Assembly (NCBI GenBank): GCA_003056425.1
Contig: PYVY01000011.1
Coordinates: forward strand, 62,001-126,000
From: Alteromonas indica
GTDB taxonomy: Bacteria; Pseudomonadota; Gammaproteobacteria; Enterobacterales; Alteromonadaceae
Direction: 5' to 3'
DNA length: 64,000 nt
Numbering within the stretch: position 1 is the stretch's first letter; every line of letters starts with the position of its first letter. The translations under genes were made by a program, and so were the position numbers. Of this stretch, positions 18,315 to 27,282 are shown in pieces. The notes beneath the pieces are model-generated. The model did no database searches and was not told the origin of the DNA. It saw only the letters and a program-made list of their open reading frames with translations.

Positions 18315-19055
18315 ATGCTGAGGAAACTGTTCGCCTTGCTAATCGCCTGCACGTTAAGCACTAATGTGTTTGCCTGGCAGGCAGCGTCGCCAACCGAAAA
18401 AAACGGGCCTGACACAACTGCAAAGAAAGATAGCAGTAATCATCAGGTTGTCCAGCGCGGGGTGCAAAAGTACCTTGAAAGTCAATTTGATGCTGCTTCG
18501 TCGCTAACTCAAATAACCATTGAAGTGGCCGATATAGACGAACGAATCCGAATTCCTGACTGCGCCGCCGGCTTTGCTTACTATGCAGACGAACAAGCGC
18601 TGGGCCAGTCCTACATATCTGTGCGGGTAAGTTGCAATAACAATCAATGGTATTTATTTGCTAATGCCAAAGTATTGCGCACCCAGCCGGTGGTGGTGAC
18701 CGCGAGTATGATCAGCCCCGGCACGGTATTAGGCGCAGACAATTTATCGGTAGCGCAGGTTGAAACGAACCAGCTACGCCATACGGCTTATCACAGCGTG
18801 GAAACATTACTGGGAGCCCGAATGAAACATCGGGTCCGCCGGGGGCAGCCCATTCAGGCCAATATGCTATGCTTTATTTGTAAGGGAGATCGCATCACTA
18901 TTCGTGCCCAGGTCGGTGGAATGCAGGTAAAAACCTCAGGCATCGCACAGCAAGATGGGGTGATTGGTGAAACGATCAAAGTGACCAATAGTAGCTCGCG
19001 TAAAACCGTGGTGGCGGAGGTGGCTGGAACTGATGAAGTAATAGTCAGACTTTGA
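18315..19055 (+). CDS. flgA: Flagellar P-ring chaperone FlgA
   Basis: Periplasmic chaperone needed for P-ring (FlgI) assembly. From the ATG at 18315 the product is 246 residues with a clear signal peptide (MLRKLFALLIACTLSTNVFA), and a C-terminal SAF-type domain (VTASMISPGTVLGADNL onward, about 125-245). The frame is open back to 18150, and upstream ATGs at 18246 and 18270 exist; none has a convincing SD. I chose the one giving a normal signal peptide. Divergent from cheV, upstream of flgM. Confidence 0.88.
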   Translation: MLRKLFALLIACTLSTNVFAWQAASPTEKNGPDTTAKKDSSNHQVVQRGVQKYLESQFDAASSLTQITIEVADIDERIRIPDCAAGFAYYADEQALGQSYISVRVSCNNNQWYLFANAKVLRTQPVVVTASMISPGTVLGADNLSVAQVETNQLRHTAYHSVETLLGARMKHRVRRGQPIQANMLCFICKGDRITIRAQVGGMQVKTSGIAQQDGVIGETIKVTNSSSRKTVVAEVAGTDEVIVRL

Positions 19056-19089
19056 TAGGCTCGCCGGCTAATTTTGTGTAAAATACCGC

Positions 19090-19116
19090 TAAAGAACCTT
19101 TATAGATTGCCGATAA
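19090..19116 (+). promoter_or_regulatory. Sigma-28 (FliA) promoter of flgMN
   Basis: TAAAGAAC - 11 nt - GCCGATAA. The -10 box is a perfect match to the consensus and the spacer is exact. It gives flgM its own FliA-driven transcription in addition to read-through from flgA, which closes a negative feedback loop because FlgM inhibits FliA. Confidence 0.9.
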
Positions 19117-19153
19117 CCCTATTGAGGTGTAATAAAGGTAGTGGAATTTAATT

Positions 19154-19495
19154 ATGGCATTTAACAATGTAAACAATAATGGGGTTAATAAACCGCCATT
19201 AGACAACACAAAAATCGGTACGCAGCAGCAACAGCAGAATCAAACTGCGGTGCAACGCGAAGCGGCGGCTAAAACTCAGGCTGCTACTGCACCACGACAG
19301 GATTCAGTATCATTGACACAGTCTGCCCAACAGTTATCTCAAGTGCAAAAGAAAAGTGCTGAAGCGCCTGTTGATCAGGAAAAAGTAGATAAACTTAAAA
19401 AAGCTGTGCAGAGCGGTGATTACCGCGTTGACCCTGAGTCATTAGCGCGCAAAATTGCGCAGCTGGAATCACAGGTGTTCGGCTTAAAATCATAG
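19154..19495 (+). CDS. flgM: Anti-sigma-28 factor FlgM
   Basis: Binds FliA (sigma-28) and blocks late flagellar transcription until FlgM is exported through the finished hook. 113 residues, low-complexity and Gln/Asn-rich at the N-terminus (about 1-45), which fits intrinsic disorder. The C-terminal half has the FlgM motif KVDKLKKAVQSGDYRVDPES and LARKIAQLE. A sigma-28 promoter lies 38 bp upstream and flgN follows 9 bp later. Confidence 0.95.
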   Translation: MAFNNVNNNGVNKPPLDNTKIGTQQQQQNQTAVQREAAAKTQAATAPRQDSVSLTQSAQQLSQVQKKSAEAPVDQEKVDKLKKAVQSGDYRVDPESLARKIAQLESQVFGLKS

Positions 19496-19504
19496 GATTA
19501 ATAT

Positions 19505-19933
19505 ATGCAGTCTCTTCAATCAGTGTTGGAAAAGCAGATTACCCATTTGGAAACGCTGGCCAGCCTGCTTGATAAAGAACTGCACCTGATAAGTTCACGC
19601 AATGCCGAAGCATTAATGAAATTATTGCGTGATAAGGAACAGACCCTTGAACTTATCCAGGAAACGGATAGCCACCTCCAGAAAAACTACCAGATTCAAA
19701 TGGTCGGCGATGCAGCCCCTGCTGCCGCCGCACCATTAATTGAACAAGCTCGAAAACTGCTGGAACAATGCCAGTATCAAACCCAGATAAACCAGCGTGC
19801 CGTGGAACAAGGCCAGTTAAGACTGACCCATTTACGCAATCTTATGCTGGAAGTCAGAGCCAAAGAATCGCTAACCTACGATAAAAGTGGTAAACCTAAT
19901 TCCGGCCGTTCCGGCACGGGTGTTCAAGCATAA
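19505..19933 (+). CDS. flgN: Flagellar export chaperone FlgN
   Basis: Cytoplasmic chaperone for the hook-junction proteins FlgK and FlgL. 142 residues, predicted almost all helical and coiled-coil, with the FlgN-like start LEKQITHLETLASLLDKELH and RDKEQTLELIQETD. The assignment rests on size, helical character and position after flgM. Converges on flgP. Confidence 0.88.
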   Translation: MQSLQSVLEKQITHLETLASLLDKELHLISSRNAEALMKLLRDKEQTLELIQETDSHLQKNYQIQMVGDAAPAAAAPLIEQARKLLEQCQYQTQINQRAVEQGQLRLTHLRNLMLEVRAKESLTYDKSGKPNSGRSGTGVQA

Positions 19934-19961
19934 ACTGTTTCGCCATCAATAGGCTCCACCA

Positions 19962-20432
19962 TCAATAGTAGGTTACGTCGCGAACCCGTTTAGGTTTAGC
20001 CGTAGTCAGGTAGATATCGTATACTCGCTGCATATCCAGCTCCAGCTCAGTGACGTACGTATCTTCTCCTACAGGATAAGCCTTGACGACTTTGGCCCCG
20101 CGAATCACCCCCTCTACCGAACTTTTTAACTGGCTGTTCGCCACCACCATATTGGCAACGGACTGTTCACCACTGATACGCTGGCCGTAAACCTGCTCGG
20201 TTAACTCACGGTAAGCATCCAGTTTAGACGCTCTCATCGCCATCAAGGTGCGCTCTGTTTCGGTTGCACCAGCCTGTGCGTTTACCGGGGCATACCCTAC
20301 TGCTTTAAGCACCGGGTAACTGGCAGGTTCTACGGTTTCCCACTCTACATGTTTGTCAAACAAAGAGGTACAGCCAGAACCAAGGCCGGCGGTTAATAAT
20401 ACCGCCAGGGTAAGCTTGTGTTTGATATTCAT
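19962..20432 (-). CDS. flgP: Flagellar outer-membrane lipoprotein FlgP
   Basis: LPP20-family lipoprotein associated with the polar flagellum outer-membrane disc; required for motility in Vibrio and Campylobacter. 156 residues with a lipoprotein signal (lipobox-like LGSGC, Cys21) followed by a compact domain with RASKLDAYRELTEQVYGQRI, the family hallmark. It is convergent with flgN and divergent from flgT. In Vibrio flgO lies between flgT and flgP; no flgO is present here. Confidence 0.88.
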   Translation of the reverse strand: MNIKHKLTLAVLLTAGLGSGCTSLFDKHVEWETVEPASYPVLKAVGYAPVNAQAGATETERTLMAMRASKLDAYRELTEQVYGQRISGEQSVANMVVANSQLKSSVEGVIRGAKVVKAYPVGEDTYVTELELDMQRVYDIYLTTAKPKRVRDVTYY

Positions 20433-20434
20433 TA

Positions 20435-20617
20435 TTATCTACCACGTAAATTTTTGTTCCAAACAGGGTTAGCGCATGCCGCCCGATTTGTTTCATCGCT
20501 ATCCGGACGACGCGTTTTTGACGCATTGCAAACCATTGCCGTGCAATGTTCGCTGTTTGCTGTTTCACCGCTGCTATCTGGTAAGTTACCCAGCAAGTAA
20601 CATGCCCATTTATTCAT
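20435..20617 (-). CDS. Possible 60-residue Cys-containing protein upstream of flgP
   Basis: A frame of 60 codons ends 2 bp before the flgP ATG, so it could be translated in the same mRNA. The product has four cysteines (positions 6, 25, 30 and 49) and no signal peptide. GGGA precedes the ATG at a usable distance. It is not recognised and could be chance. The rest of the 280-bp flgP-flgT divergent region shows no clear promoter of the sigma-28 or RpoN type. Confidence 0.22.
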   Translation of the reverse strand: MNKWACYLLGNLPDSSGETANSEHCTAMVCNASKTRRPDSDETNRAACANPVWNKNLRGR

Positions 20618-20712
20618 ATGTCCCGTGTATTGTTATGGGATGCGCTAAATAGGAACAAAACGTGCAAGGTAGCCAGCGAGAGGCAATAATCTGACACCTA
20701 TTGGGCATACCT

Positions 20713-21921
20713 ATGAGCTTTTTCAACACATTCACACGTTATACGTTTAATGCAGAACCGCTTCGGCTATCGTGTACCCGGTGGGCTATTGCCATGGCTG
20801 CGCTATTGATTATACCAATGGGGCAAACATATGCCGCTTGGTTTGAAGCCCAAGGCCAGGCGTTGGTAAACGGGGTTGAACGAAGCGAGGCCCGACGCCT
20901 GGCAACGGAAGAAGCGCTTAAACAAGCGTTGATGTTTGCAGGCGCTTCCGTCCATAGCGTGCAAACCTTGGTAAATGGATTATTGCAACCGCAAGAGTTT
21001 AGCATTCAGGCTAACGGTGAAGTAAACCAGCTCGAATTAGTTGATGAAATATGGCATGAAGACTATGTTACTGTGCGCATCAGGGCCGACATATTTGCCC
21101 AGGCCGAGCAGTGTGCGGCGGCCGGGTTTCAAAAAACCCTGGTTACCACCTATTTTCCTATCCAGTATCCTCAACAGGCACTGGACGGGCAACTACAAAA
21201 ATTAACCCACGTTTTGCCCCGCCACTTACAGCAGCACTTTGCACGTCACTCATCCACCGTGGGTATTCAAGCCATTGCGCCTTATAGTACCAACTGGTAC
21301 CAACAAACGGTGATTGAACAAGCCCCCGCGCTAGCCCGCCAGCACAATACTCAGTATGTCTTAGGGGCCACCATTATCGATTTAGGCGTAGAGCGAACAC
21401 CAGCATCTGCATTAGCCTTCTGGTCGGATGGTAGCGCTTCGCGGCAATTTTCTGTGGCCATATCGTTACTGGATGGAATGCACGGTGGCGCGTTGTTGGA
21501 TAAAGTTTACCAGATAACGGCCCCATGGGAATTTGACCGGGTTGCGCAGTTAGATGTGGCCGGTGACCGTTTCTGGCGCTCTGCCTATGGTACAGCTATC
21601 GACAACCAACTGGCCGCCATTGTGGCTGATGTGGATGCCACGCTGGCCTGTCAGCCCGCCACAGGCAGAGTATTGCAGGTAGCCGGTAATCAGTTACAGG
21701 TATCATTAGGCCGGGCCCAGGGCCTTCAGGTAGGCGATGAATTATTTTTATACCAGACCAGCCAGGTCAATGACCCTTTCGGCCAATCCTACGTGCAATA
21801 CAATCTTTATCCGGTTAAAGTGAAGGTGACGGCCGCTTATGCTAATTCTGCGACGGTAACGGCGGCTAATGATGGTTTGTTGATAAATATTCAGCCAAAT
21901 GATTACGTTGCGAAGCGGTAA
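20713..21921 (+). CDS. flgT: Flagellar H-ring protein FlgT
   Basis: Periplasmic protein forming the H-ring around the L/P rings and helping anchor MotX/MotY in Na+-driven polar motors of Vibrio; the motor type here is inferred. From the ATG at 20713 the product is 402 residues with a signal peptide (AIAMAALLIIPMGQTYAA), followed by WFEAQGQALVNGVERSEARR, the FlgT N-terminal domain, a middle domain, and a C-terminal beta domain (GRAQGLQVGDELFLYQ). A TTG at 20701 is an alternative start; neither has a strong SD. Confidence 0.88.
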   Translation: MSFFNTFTRYTFNAEPLRLSCTRWAIAMAALLIIPMGQTYAAWFEAQGQALVNGVERSEARRLATEEALKQALMFAGASVHSVQTLVNGLLQPQEFSIQANGEVNQLELVDEIWHEDYVTVRIRADIFAQAEQCAAAGFQKTLVTTYFPIQYPQQALDGQLQKLTHVLPRHLQQHFARHSSTVGIQAIAPYSTNWYQQTVIEQAPALARQHNTQYVLGATIIDLGVERTPASALAFWSDGSASRQFSVAISLLDGMHGGALLDKVYQITAPWEFDRVAQLDVAGDRFWRSAYGTAIDNQLAAIVADVDATLACQPATGRVLQVAGNQLQVSLGRAQGLQVGDELFLYQTSQVNDPFGQSYVQYNLYPVKVKVTAAYANSATVTAANDGLLINIQPNDYVAKR

Positions 21922-21925
21922 GGGC

Positions 21926-21953
21926 TTCACCTTACGCGCGAACTCGTTATAAT
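21926..21953 (+). promoter_or_regulatory. Sigma-70 promoter of tRNA-Arg
   Basis: TTCACC - 16 nt - TATAAT, with a perfect -10 and a GC-rich discriminator (GCGCTGG) just after it, as is usual for growth-rate-controlled stable RNA promoters. It ends 10 bp before the tRNA. Confidence 0.7.
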
Positions 21954-21963
21954 GCGCTGGTCA

Positions 21964-22039
21964 GTCCCCATAGTTTAACTGGATAAAACAAGAACCTCCT
22001 AAGTTTTAGATCTGCGTTCGAGTCGCGGTGGGGACGCCA
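21964..22039 (+). tRNA. tRNA-Arg (anticodon CCU)
   Basis: 76 nt with a full cloverleaf: acceptor stem GTCCCCA / TGGGGAC, D-arm, anticodon stem AGAAC / GTTTT around loop CTCCTAA (anticodon CCT in DNA), T-loop GTTCGAGTC, discriminator G and an encoded CCA end. Reads the rare AGG codon. It has its own promoter. tRNA-Arg(CCU) is a frequent integration site in other bacteria, but I see no integrase or duplicated 3' end here. Confidence 0.95.
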
Positions 22040-22279
22040 CTTATCATCAACCATTGCTGCTATCGCAGCTTCTATCACTATGTCATAGTCGTTTAATTAT
22101 TTTTAATGTATACCCGCTAAGCACAGCCGCTACAATAAACAAGGTTAGCGCCAAAGTAGTATACATAGCGAATGTCCGTTAACGCGGAGCCACGTATAGT
22201 TAAAAACAATGCACCCACAGTCGGTTCTACCTTTACTATGTATTGTGGTGTAGTATTCCCAGCGTTCGAGAGGTCCATT

Positions 22280-22864
22280 ATGCAGTACCAGGATAATGAT
22301 GACATGCACGTGTTTCTGGATGAAATTGGCGATGTCACTCCCTTACAGGCTGACGACAAAATCCATTGTTACTCTCCTGCCCAGCGCCTTGCCGCTAAAC
22401 AACAGCGCGCGGCGAACAGACCTGCGTTTAACCAAATAACTAATCCGTTGAGTTTGGAGGGCGTCAAACCGGTGGCGCCGGATGATTTTTTAAGTTATCA
22501 GCAGCCAGGTATTCAGGATGGCGTATTTAAAAGCTTGCGAATGGGTAAATACGCTATTGAAACACGGTTATCGCTTAAAGGATTGACTGTTGAACAGTCA
22601 CGCGATGCGTTGTATCAGTGTATTGTGAAAAGTCATAGCAAAGGGGTAAGAACCATTTTAGTTCAGCATGGTACCGGGGAACAAAGCAAACCCTTTCCGG
22701 CGCTTAAAAAAAGCTATCTAAAACATTGGCTAGGAGAGCTTGAAGAGGTTATTGCCTACCATACAGCACAGCCCGCGCACGGTGGTCGTGGCGCTACTTA
22801 TGTCCTTTTGAAAAAACATCCTGAACAAAAGCTGATTAATCGGGAAAGAAATCGCAGAAGATAA
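22280..22864 (+). CDS. smrA: Smr-domain endonuclease-like protein SmrA
   Basis: Smr-domain proteins are nicking nucleases or nucleic-acid-binding proteins; SmrA is the small gammaproteobacterial form. From the ATG at 22280 (SD GAGAGG) the product is 194 residues: a charged N-terminal part (about 1-85), then the Smr domain with LSLKGLTVEQSRDAL, the HGTG loop (VQHGTGEQ) and a final GGRGATYVLLKK strand. The canonical LDxHG first motif reads LSLKG, as is common in the SmrA group. An upstream in-frame start at 22172 is unlikely because it would overlap promoter-like DNA. Confidence 0.9.
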   Translation: MQYQDNDDMHVFLDEIGDVTPLQADDKIHCYSPAQRLAAKQQRAANRPAFNQITNPLSLEGVKPVAPDDFLSYQQPGIQDGVFKSLRMGKYAIETRLSLKGLTVEQSRDALYQCIVKSHSKGVRTILVQHGTGEQSKPFPALKKSYLKHWLGELEEVIAYHTAQPAHGGRGATYVLLKKHPEQKLINRERNRRR

Positions 22865-22870
22865 TTTCAG

Positions 22871-22917
22871 TGCGTGCAGACTACCTGGAGCGTCAAATAA
22901 GCCTCCAGCTGCACGCA
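22871..22917. repeat. Two-part hairpin after smrA
   Basis: TGCGTGCAG / CTGCACGCA (9 bp) encloses CTGGAG / CTCCAG (6 bp). It sits 7 bp past the smrA stop. There is no T-run, so it is a weak terminator candidate or an mRNA end stabiliser. Confidence 0.55.
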
Positions 22918-22930
22918 AAAGAAATTAATA

Positions 22931-23068
22931 TTATTTGGTGGATTGGTTGATAGCCTGGTCTGTTATGGCTTCGGCACTTGCCGAAGAACTAAACACCGCT
23001 GTAATGATCATGAATATTACAGCTAACGCTACCCCCGTTAATCCGAATCCTCGTGATGAACGATTCAT
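22931..23068 (-). CDS. Small predicted secreted or membrane peptide (45 aa)
   Basis: Unrecognised. The product starts MNRSSRGFGLTGVALAVIFM and continues IITAVFSSSASAEA, that is a basic N-terminus, a 17-residue hydrophobic core and an Ala-X-Ala-like cleavage site (SASA/EA), leaving only about 12 residues if cleaved. SD AAGAGACG lies 6-7 nt before the ATG. It lies downstream of purL on the same strand. It is either a tiny secreted peptide or a single-span membrane protein. Confidence 0.5.
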   Translation of the reverse strand: MNRSSRGFGLTGVALAVIFMIITAVFSSSASAEAITDQAINQSTK

Positions 23069-23190
23069 AGTCGTCTCTTGTTATCCTGCGAGTTATCGCG
23101 CGCACTGGCGATAATCGGTTACCCCGACGTCCTTTTTTTCCTTGTGCCATCCTGGCGCTAACAACTTTAAAGCAGTGCTTAGCAGATAAC

Positions 23191-23222
23191 AAGGCGCCAT
23201 TCAATAAAATGACGCCTTTTTT
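23191..23222 (+). terminator. Terminator between purL and the smrA side
   Basis: AAGGCGCCATT / AATGACGCCTT forms an 11-bp stem (one G-U or A-C position depending on strand) over 6 nt. On plus it is followed by six T. On minus the tail is only weakly T-rich, yet the location 17-48 bp past the purL stop suggests it also ends purL mRNA. Confidence 0.75.
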
Positions 23223-23238
23223 GCAAAAAATGATGCTA

Positions 23239-26200
23239 TTAGTCGACAAATACCCGCGCGTTTCTGAATATTCTCATCCATGCGCCATCTTCCTGCCAAT
23301 CACTCGGATGCCATGAATTGGCCACCGTGCGAAACACCCGTTCGGGATGGGGCATCATAATTGTGCTACGCCCATCTACCGACGTTAATCCGGTAATACC
23401 TAGTGGTGATCCGTTAGGATTTGCCGGGTAATGGCTGGCTACCTGTCCGTAATTGTTGATATAGCGCAAGGCAACCTGCTGTTGCTGTTGCACCTGATTT
23501 AAGTCATCTGCAGCGGCGAACTCCGCCTGACCTTCACCGTGCGATACTGCAATCGGCATAACCGAGCCGACCATGCCCTGCAACAGGACAGAGGGAGATT
23601 CCGTCACTTCCACCATGGCGACCCTGGCTTCAAATCGTTCCGATAAATTTTTCACAAAGTGCGGCCAGTGTTGCGTGCCGGGGATAAGTGATTTCAAATT
23701 AGACAGCATCTGACAGCCATTACATACTCCCAGACTAAACGTATCGTTGCGAGTGAAAAAGGCTTCAAACTGATCTCGTGCCTGGCTGTTGAACAAAATA
23801 GATTTAGCCCAACCTTCGCCGGCGCCCAGCACATCCCCATACGAGAAACCACCACATGCGGCCAGGCCTTTAAATTGATCTAATTGAACCCGACCACTGA
23901 GGATATCGCTCATATGTACATCTATCGCATCAAAGCCTGCACGGGTGAAAGCTGCAGCCATCTCGTGATGAGAATTAACCCCCTGCTCGCGCAGGATTGC
24001 AACCTGAGGGCGCACCCCGGTAGCAATTAACGGCGCGGCTATATCCTGGGTAACATCGTAACTAAGCTTTGCGTGCAAACCGGGATCGTTTACATCTTGT
24101 TTAGCCATATGCTCTTGTTCCGCGCACATAGGGTTGTCACGCAGTTTTTGCATATGATAGGTAGTCTGCGCCCACGTCATGCGCAGGTTCACCCGGCTAT
24201 CGGCGAACACGGTTTGCTTATTCCGCGTGAACTCCACCAGATCGTGTTCATTCAGCGTACCAATATCATGGCACAGGGCGGCAATACCGTGGGTTTCAAA
24301 AATAGTCTTAAGCGCCGCCACATCCGTTCCGGCGACTTGCACTACCGCACCCAGTTCTTCATTGAACAGCACCGCCAGATCATCCTCGCCCAAGGTATCC
24401 AGGCTGACAGATACCCCGGTTTTACCGGCAAACGCCATCTCGGTGACAGTGCTTAGCAAACCACCATCTGAACGGTCGTGGTAGGCCATCAGCAAACCCG
24501 CTTCAGTGGCTTGCTGGATAGCGTTAAAGAACCCCAGCAACTGTTCGGCGTTATCCACATCGGCCGGATGCTCACCAAGCTGCGCATAAACCTGGGCTAA
24601 ACAACTTCCGCCCAACCGGTTCTTGCCTGCACCCAAATCAATTAGCATCAGGCGACTATCAGCCGAGGTCGTATTAAGCTGCGGAGTAAGGGTTTTGCGA
24701 ATATCTTTAACCGCACCAAACGCCGAAATGACCAAAGACATGGGTGATGTAACGGCTTTATCATTACCCTGGGCGTCCTGCCAGGCTGTTTTCATCGACA
24801 TTGAATCTTTACCCACCGGGATGGTCAGGCCCAATGCCGGGCATAGCTCTTCACCCACAGCTTTAACCGCTTCGTATAAGCCAGCATCTTCACCCGGGTG
24901 TCCGGCTGCGCTCATCCAGTTTGCAGATAGCTTAATTCGCTTGATATCACCGATGTTTGCCGCCGCAATATTAGTTAGCGCTTCACCTACCGCCATCCGG
25001 GCAGACGCACCATGCGATAACAAAGCCACCGGTGTACGTTCGCCAATGGCCATTGCTTCGCCATGGTATGTATCAAACGCTGTAGCAGTAACTGCCACAT
25101 CGGCCACCGGTACCTGCCAGGGCCCGACCATTTGATCGCGGTTAACCAAGCCGGTGACTGACCGGTCGCCTATAGTGATAAGGAATGTCTTTTCCGCTAC
25201 CGCCGGCAATGAAAGGATGCGCTGCGCGGCTTCATCCACTTTAATTGCAGACGTATCCAACGCGGTGCCGGTAACCGTCAGTGACTGTACATCACGGTGC
25301 ATTTTAGGCGGCTTGCCTAACAATACATCCAGTGGCATATCGATCGGCTGATTAGCAAATTGCTCGTCGTGTAGATGTAAATGCTGTTCTGCGGTAGCTT
25401 CGCCCACTACCGCGTACGGCGCACGTTCGCGGCGACAAATCGCATCGAACGTCGCCAGGTCGGCAGGGGCGACGGAAAGTACGTAGCGCTCCTGCGATTC
25501 ATTACACCAAATCTCTAACGGTGTCATACCAGGTTCGTCGGTCAGTACTTGCCGTAACTCAAAACGGCCCCCCCGGCCGGCATCATTAACCAGCTCTGGT
25601 AGTGCATTGGACAAGCCACCCGCACCAACATCGTGGATAAACTGAATCGGATTCGCTTCACCCATTTGCCAGCACGCGTCAATGACCTCCTGACAACGGC
25701 GCTCCATTTCCGGATTGTCCCGCTGTACTGAAGCAAAATCCAAGTCTTCATTAGACTGACCTGACGCCATCGAGGATGCTGCGCCGCCTCCCAAACCAAT
25801 ATTCATGGCCGGGCCACCCAGCACGATAAGCTTCGCCCCAACCGTTATCTCGCCCTTTTCAACATGATCCTGGCGGATATTGCCAAGCCCCCCCGCCAGC
25901 ATGACGGGTTTATGATAACCGCGCACCTCTATGCCATTGAAACTATTAACCTGTTGCTCGTAGGTTCTGAAATAGCCCAACAGCGCCGGTCGGCCAAATT
26001 CATTGTTAAAGGCCGCGCCACCCAGCGGGCCGTCCAGCATTATGTCCAGCGCACTGACAATGCGTTGCGGCTTACCATAAGGTTGCTCCCAGGGCTGCGG
26101 GGCCGCAGGAAGATTCAGGTTAGAAACACTGAAACCCACCAGCCCGGCCTTTGGTTTGGAACCACGCCCGGTAGCGCCTTCATCTCGTATTTCGCCGCCT

Positions 26201-27135
26201 GACCCAGTCGCCGCACCGGCAAATGGTGAAATAGCAGTTGGGTGGTTATGCGTTTCCACCTTCATGAGGATGGCGATATCTTCATGATGATATTCGTAGC
26301 AATGACTGTCAGGATTCGGAAAGAAGCGCCCTGCCGGCCAGCCTTCCATTACCGCCGCATTATCTTTGTAAGCCGAAAACACATGATCAGGCAGCAGCTC
26401 AAAGGTATTTTTGATCATTTTGAACAGTGATTTGGGCTGTTCGACACCATCAATAGTCCAGCTGGCATTGAATATTTTATGCCGGCAGTGCTCAGAATTC
26501 GCTTGGGCAAACATATACAGTTCTACATCATTGGGATTACGCCCCAAACGATTAAAGCTAGTATAAAGATAGTCAATTTCATCATCAGCCAGCGCTAGCC
26601 CCAGGCTTATGTTTGCCTGTTCCAGAGCTCCTTTGCCCTGGCCCAGAATATCCACCGAAACAAAGCTACTGCCCTGGGTATGAGTAAATAAAGCTGAGGC
26701 CTCATCCAGGGCGGCAAACACACATTCGGTCATCCGATCATGTAGTAGGCTAGCCACCAAGGTAGCTTGTTCTGTGCTCAGTGGGCTGTCGGTTTGCACG
26801 TAATAAGCACAACCGCGCTCAATTCGATGGAGGGAAGTGAGGCCGCAATTGTGAGCGATATCGGTAGCTTTGGTGGACCAGGGGGAAATGGTGCCGGGAC
26901 GGGGAGTAACAAAAAACAGTGTGCCAGAGGGTGATTCGTGCGTTTGCCTGGGGCCGTAGGTAAGCAGCTTGTCCAGTACAGCTGAATCCTGGTCGCTGAG
27001 TTTTGCGTCGGTCTGCACCAGATGAATATGTTCTGCATATATTCGGTTTATTCTGATGCCTGATTGACCAAGCCGTTCAATAAGTTTAGTTTGTCTAAAT
27101 TCAGACAGTGCGGGAGCGCCTCGAAGGACCAACAT
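23239..27135 (-). CDS. purL: Phosphoribosylformylglycinamidine synthase PurL
   Basis: Fourth step of purine synthesis: converts FGAR, glutamine and ATP to FGAM. At 1298 residues it is the large single-chain form of gammaproteobacteria: N-terminal PurS-like domain (about 1-150), linker, two PurM-like catalytic halves, and a C-terminal class I glutaminase with nucleophile Cys1138 in GVCNGCQML. Signature [19 protein letters not shown] is present. The start [14 protein letters not shown] aligns with the known N-terminus. Divergent from mltF, as in E. coli. No PurR box was recognised. Confidence 0.98.
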   Translation of the reverse strand: MLVLRGAPALSEFRQTKLIERLGQSGIRINRIYAEHIHLVQTDAKLSDQDSAVLDKLLTYGPRQTHESPSGTLFFVTPRPGTISPWSTKATDIAHNCGLTSLHRIERGCAYYVQTDSPLSTEQATLVASLLHDRMTECVFAALDEASALFTHTQGSSFVSVDILGQGKGALEQANISLGLALADDEIDYLYTSFNRLGRNPNDVELYMFAQANSEHCRHKIFNASWTIDGVEQPKSLFKMIKNTFELLPDHVFSAYKDNAAVMEGWPAGRFFPNPDSHCYEYHHEDIAILMKVETHNHPTAISPFAGAATGSGGEIRDEGATGRGSKPKAGLVGFSVSNLNLPAAPQPWEQPYGKPQRIVSALDIMLDGPLGGAAFNNEFGRPALLGYFRTYEQQVNSFNGIEVRGYHKPVMLAGGLGNIRQDHVEKGEITVGAKLIVLGGPAMNIGLGGGAASSMASGQSNEDLDFASVQRDNPEMERRCQEVIDACWQMGEANPIQFIHDVGAGGLSNALPELVNDAGRGGRFELRQVLTDEPGMTPLEIWCNESQERYVLSVAPADLATFDAICRRERAPYAVVGEATAEQHLHLHDEQFANQPIDMPLDVLLGKPPKMHRDVQSLTVTGTALDTSAIKVDEAAQRILSLPAVAEKTFLITIGDRSVTGLVNRDQMVGPWQVPVADVAVTATAFDTYHGEAMAIGERTPVALLSHGASARMAVGEALTNIAAANIGDIKRIKLSANWMSAAGHPGEDAGLYEAVKAVGEELCPALGLTIPVGKDSMSMKTAWQDAQGNDKAVTSPMSLVISAFGAVKDIRKTLTPQLNTTSADSRLMLIDLGAGKNRLGGSCLAQVYAQLGEHPADVDNAEQLLGFFNAIQQATEAGLLMAYHDRSDGGLLSTVTEMAFAGKTGVSVSLDTLGEDDLAVLFNEELGAVVQVAGTDVAALKTIFETHGIAALCHDIGTLNEHDLVEFTRNKQTVFADSRVNLRMTWAQTTYHMQKLRDNPMCAEQEHMAKQDVNDPGLHAKLSYDVTQDIAAPLIATGVRPQVAILREQGVNSHHEMAAAFTRAGFDAIDVHMSDILSGRVQLDQFKGLAACGGFSYGDVLGAGEGWAKSILFNSQARDQFEAFFTRNDTFSLGVCNGCQMLSNLKSLIPGTQHWPHFVKNLSERFEARVAMVEVTESPSVLLQGMVGSVMPIAVSHGEGQAEFAAADDLNQVQQQQQVALRYINNYGQVASHYPANPNGSPLGITGLTSVDGRSTIMMPHPERVFRTVANSWHPSDWQEDGAWMRIFRNARVFVD

Positions 27136-27282
27136 ATCGCTTTACCTGATGGTTATCTGATAACAACGTCGAAGATTGTTGCTATCTTTTGATTGACGGG
27201 TTTCGGCGCGGATTATAGAGCAAATCAGCTTACTTGATAACCTCGGATGAATGATTAAGCAGGATTTTTTACCTTTAGCAGC

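Noticed and set aside
21964..22280. tRNA-Arg as an integration site for a genomic island
   Set aside because: No integrase, no repeat of the tRNA 3' end and no atypical genes follow; smrA and purL are core genes.
22989..23249. 86-codon minus-strand frame after purL
   Set aside because: Runs through the terminator and overlaps the better supported 45-codon gene in another frame; Arg/Gly content looks random.
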